DNA of 64,000 nt from Stanieria sp. NIES-3757 (lineage in GTDB: Bacteria; Cyanobacteriota; Cyanobacteriia; Cyanobacteriales; Xenococcaceae): NCBI GenBank assembly GCA_002355455.1, contig AP017375.1, positions 682,001-746,000 of the forward strand, given 5' to 3'. The position numbers were made by a program, and so were the translations under genes. Below the pieces are notes generated by a model. It had not been told where the DNA came from. It saw only the letters and a program-made list of their open reading frames with translations, and searched no databases. The stretch's first letter is position 1, and each line of letters starts with the position of its first letter. Positions 62,290 to 64,000 of this stretch are shown here, piece by piece.

Positions 62290-63654
62290 ATGGCGATCGC
62301 AACAATTAATCCCGCTACTGGGGAAAAACTCAAAACTTTTAACGCTTTAACCGATGCAGAAATTGAAGCTAAACTTACTCTCGCAGCCGAAGCGTTTGAT
62401 TCTTATCGTCATCAGCCGATGGCGCAAAAAAGTCAGTGGTTAAATCGAGCAGCAGAGATATTAGAACAAGATAAACTTCAATTTGCCAAGATTATGACCA
62501 TAGAAATGGGCAAACCAATTAAAGGCGCGATCGCAGAAGTGGAAAAATGTGCTTGGGTATGTCGTTTTTATGCCGAAAAAGCAGAGGAATTTTTAGCAGA
62601 TGCGTATATTGCTAGCGACGCAACCCGCAGTTTTGTGGCTTATCAACCATTAGGAGCAATTTTGGCAGTAATGCCTTGGAATTTTCCTTTTTGGCAGGTT
62701 TTTCGTTTTGCAGCACCTGCGTTAATGGCAGGCAATGTAGGAATCCTCAAACACGCTTCTAATGTACCTCAATGTGCCTTAGCGATTGAAGAAATTTTTC
62801 AACAAGCAGGATTTCCCAATGGTGTCTTTCAAACCTTTTTAGTCGGTGCGGATCGAGTTGAAGAGCTTATTAAAGACAATCGCATCAAAGCTGCTACTTT
62901 AACTGGTAGTGAACCAGCAGGAATGGCTCTAGCAGCAGCAGCAGGTAAACAAATTAAAAAAACCGTTTTAGAATTGGGTGGTAGCGACCCTTTTATTGTG
63001 CTGGAAAGTGCAGATTTAGAACAAGCAGTAGCTACGGCTGTCACTGCCAGAATGCTCAATAATGGTCAGTCTTGTATTGCTGCTAAAAGATTTATTGTTG
63101 CAGAAAGTATTTACGAGCGTTTTACAACCGAATTAGTAGCCAAATATCATGCTCTTAAAGTAGGCGATCCAATGGAACAAGATACAGATATTGGTCCTTT
63201 AGCAACGACCAAAATTTTAACCGAACTAGACCAACAAGTTCAGGAGACAGTTCGCTTAGGAGCTAAAGTTTTAATTGGAGGAAAACCTGCTGATTTGTTG
63301 GGAAACTTTTATTTACCAACAATTTTGAGTGAAATTCCTGCTGGTTCTCCAGGTGCCAGTGAAGAATTTTTTGGCCCTGTCGCCTTACTCTTCCGCGTTA
63401 AAAACATTGATGAAGCAATTAAGCTAGCTAATCATAGTTCGTTTGGACTAGGAGCAAGTGCTTGGACTAATGACCCTCAAGAATGCGATCGCTTGGTGCG
63501 AGAAATTGAAGCAGGTGCAGTATTTATTAATGGTTTAGTTAAATCCGATCCTCGCTTACCTTTTGGCGGGACTAAACGTTCTGGTTATGGCAGAGAATTA
63601 GGTATCCAAGGCATTCACGAATTTGTCAATATTAAGACAGTTTGGATTAAATAA
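62290..63654 (+). CDS. gabD: NAD(P)-dependent succinate-semialdehyde dehydrogenase
   Basis: 454 residues, aldehyde dehydrogenase superfamily. RBS TAGGAGGTC lies just ahead of the [43 protein letters not shown] (general-base Glu), [16 protein letters not shown] (nucleophile Cys) and [13 protein letters not shown] are typical of the short cyanobacterial SSADH. It oxidises succinic semialdehyde to succinate, closing the 2-oxoglutarate/GABA route of the cyanobacterial TCA cycle. Confidence 0.88.
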   Translation: MAIATINPATGEKLKTFNALTDAEIEAKLTLAAEAFDSYRHQPMAQKSQWLNRAAEILEQDKLQFAKIMTIEMGKPIKGAIAEVEKCAWVCRFYAEKAEEFLADAYIASDATRSFVAYQPLGAILAVMPWNFPFWQVFRFAAPALMAGNVGILKHASNVPQCALAIEEIFQQAGFPNGVFQTFLVGADRVEELIKDNRIKAATLTGSEPAGMALAAAAGKQIKKTVLELGGSDPFIVLESADLEQAVATAVTARMLNNGQSCIAAKRFIVAESIYERFTTELVAKYHALKVGDPMEQDTDIGPLATTKILTELDQQVQETVRLGAKVLIGGKPADLLGNFYLPTILSEIPAGSPGASEEFFGPVALLFRVKNIDEAIKLANHSSFGLGASAWTNDPQECDRLVREIEAGAVFINGLVKSDPRLPFGGTKRSGYGRELGIQGIHEFVNIKTVWIK

Positions 63655-63800
63655 TCAATAGAAATGAGTAAGATCAAATTTTAAGGCAGGAGGCAGAAGG
63701 CAGAAACAAGAATTGAAGTTGATAGTTTATTACTACTAATTAAACGAACTCGCTTTAAAAAGCGATCGCCTTAACCAATTATCAATCAACCAATCAGAAA

Positions 63801-64000
63801 TTAATCCTCAAACTTATAACCAACACCAATCACAGTTTTAATAAAAGTAGGATGAGCAGCATCGGGTTCAATCTTTTTCCGTAAACGTCTGATATGAGTA
63901 TCTACTACCCGTTCATCACCAAAAAAATCATTACCCCACAATTGATCGATTAGTTGGGTGCGACTCCAAACCCGACCGGGATAACTCATAAAAGTAGCGA
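63801..64000 (-). CDS. OmpR/PhoB-family response regulator (partial, C-terminal end)
   Basis: The last 65 residues of a winged-helix output domain; the N-terminus lies beyond the window. SYPGRVWSRTQLIDQLWGND, VVDTHIRRLRKKIEPDAAHP (recognition helix) and FIKTVIGVGYKFED (wing) are unmistakable. The receiver domain is not seen. Which cyanobacterial regulator it is cannot be settled from this part. Confidence 0.88.
   Translation of the reverse strand, partial: ATFMSYPGRVWSRTQLIDQLWGNDFFGDERVVDTHIRRLRKKIEPDAAHPTFIKTVIGVGYKFED

Overview
The window is chromosomal DNA from an AT-rich cyanobacterium. The evidence is psaK (photosystem I), petM (cytochrome b6f), a Tic22-like protein, DUF928, DUF3038 and DUF4335 family genes, cobalamin genes, many HIP1 palindromes (GCGATCGC) and cyanobacterial short tandem repeats. 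The base composition and gene set suit a unicellular or baeocyte-forming lineage such as Stanieria or Pleurocapsa. That placement is inference, not something the sequence proves.

Layout. 0-12 kb: a surface-polysaccharide neighbourhood (FkbM methyltransferase, GT4 and GT2 glycosyltransferases, a VanZ/LamG membrane protein, two large unrecognised proteins), interrupted by an IS5-family element with a -1 frameshift signal, a HicAB module and a MITE-like repeat. 12-21 kb: housekeeping and conserved cyanobacterial genes, then cobH-cobI and cobL facing each other across two toxin-antitoxin modules (MazEF-like and VapBC-like). A 72-bp relic of the cobL 5' end lies between the modules. 21-26.6 kb: a seven-gene Mrp-type cation/proton antiporter operon and a convergent ClC channel. 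27-32.7 kb: tic22-like, prmC, tsaC, a P450, and an ECF sigma / anti-sigma-like / Spy-like cassette. 32.7-49.5 kb: tRNA-Leu, a tRNA-Arg(CCU) split by a group I intron, psaK, dacB, hisC, a K+ channel, lnt, miaA, petM, pdxA, the ffh-rpsP-khpA cluster, a nucleoside hydrolase and an smtA-smtB metallothionein operon. 55.7-64 kb: a DprA-like protein, a GH9 cellulase with duplicated CBM2 domains, a multi-sensor histidine kinase, succinate-semialdehyde dehydrogenase and the end of a response regulator.

The most unusual part is 49.49-55.62 kb. It is bounded by tRNA-Phe and tRNA-Val and holds the wreck of one or, more likely, two type V-K CRISPR-associated transposons (CASTs, the Cas12k / Tn7-like kind). 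Both outer edges are CAST ends: a terminal TGTACATTAA followed by TGTCA sites every 20 bp. Just inside the tRNA-Phe end is a short CRISPR array followed by a truncated repeat and an 18-nt guide matching tRNA-Phe next to a GTA PAM. Inside the tRNA-Val end are a broken cas12k, two tracrRNA copies, and a tracrRNA fused directly to a 17-nt guide matching tRNA-Val next to a GTT PAM, which looks like a natural single-guide RNA. The PAM-to-end distances are 56 and 58 bp, within the range known for V-K insertion. No tnsB, tnsC or tniQ remains. The interior is filled with IS4 and IS982 debris, a GNAT/DUF1778 toxin-antitoxin pair and the tail of a SNF2-type helicase. The element is almost certainly dead for transposition, but it preserves the homing logic clearly.
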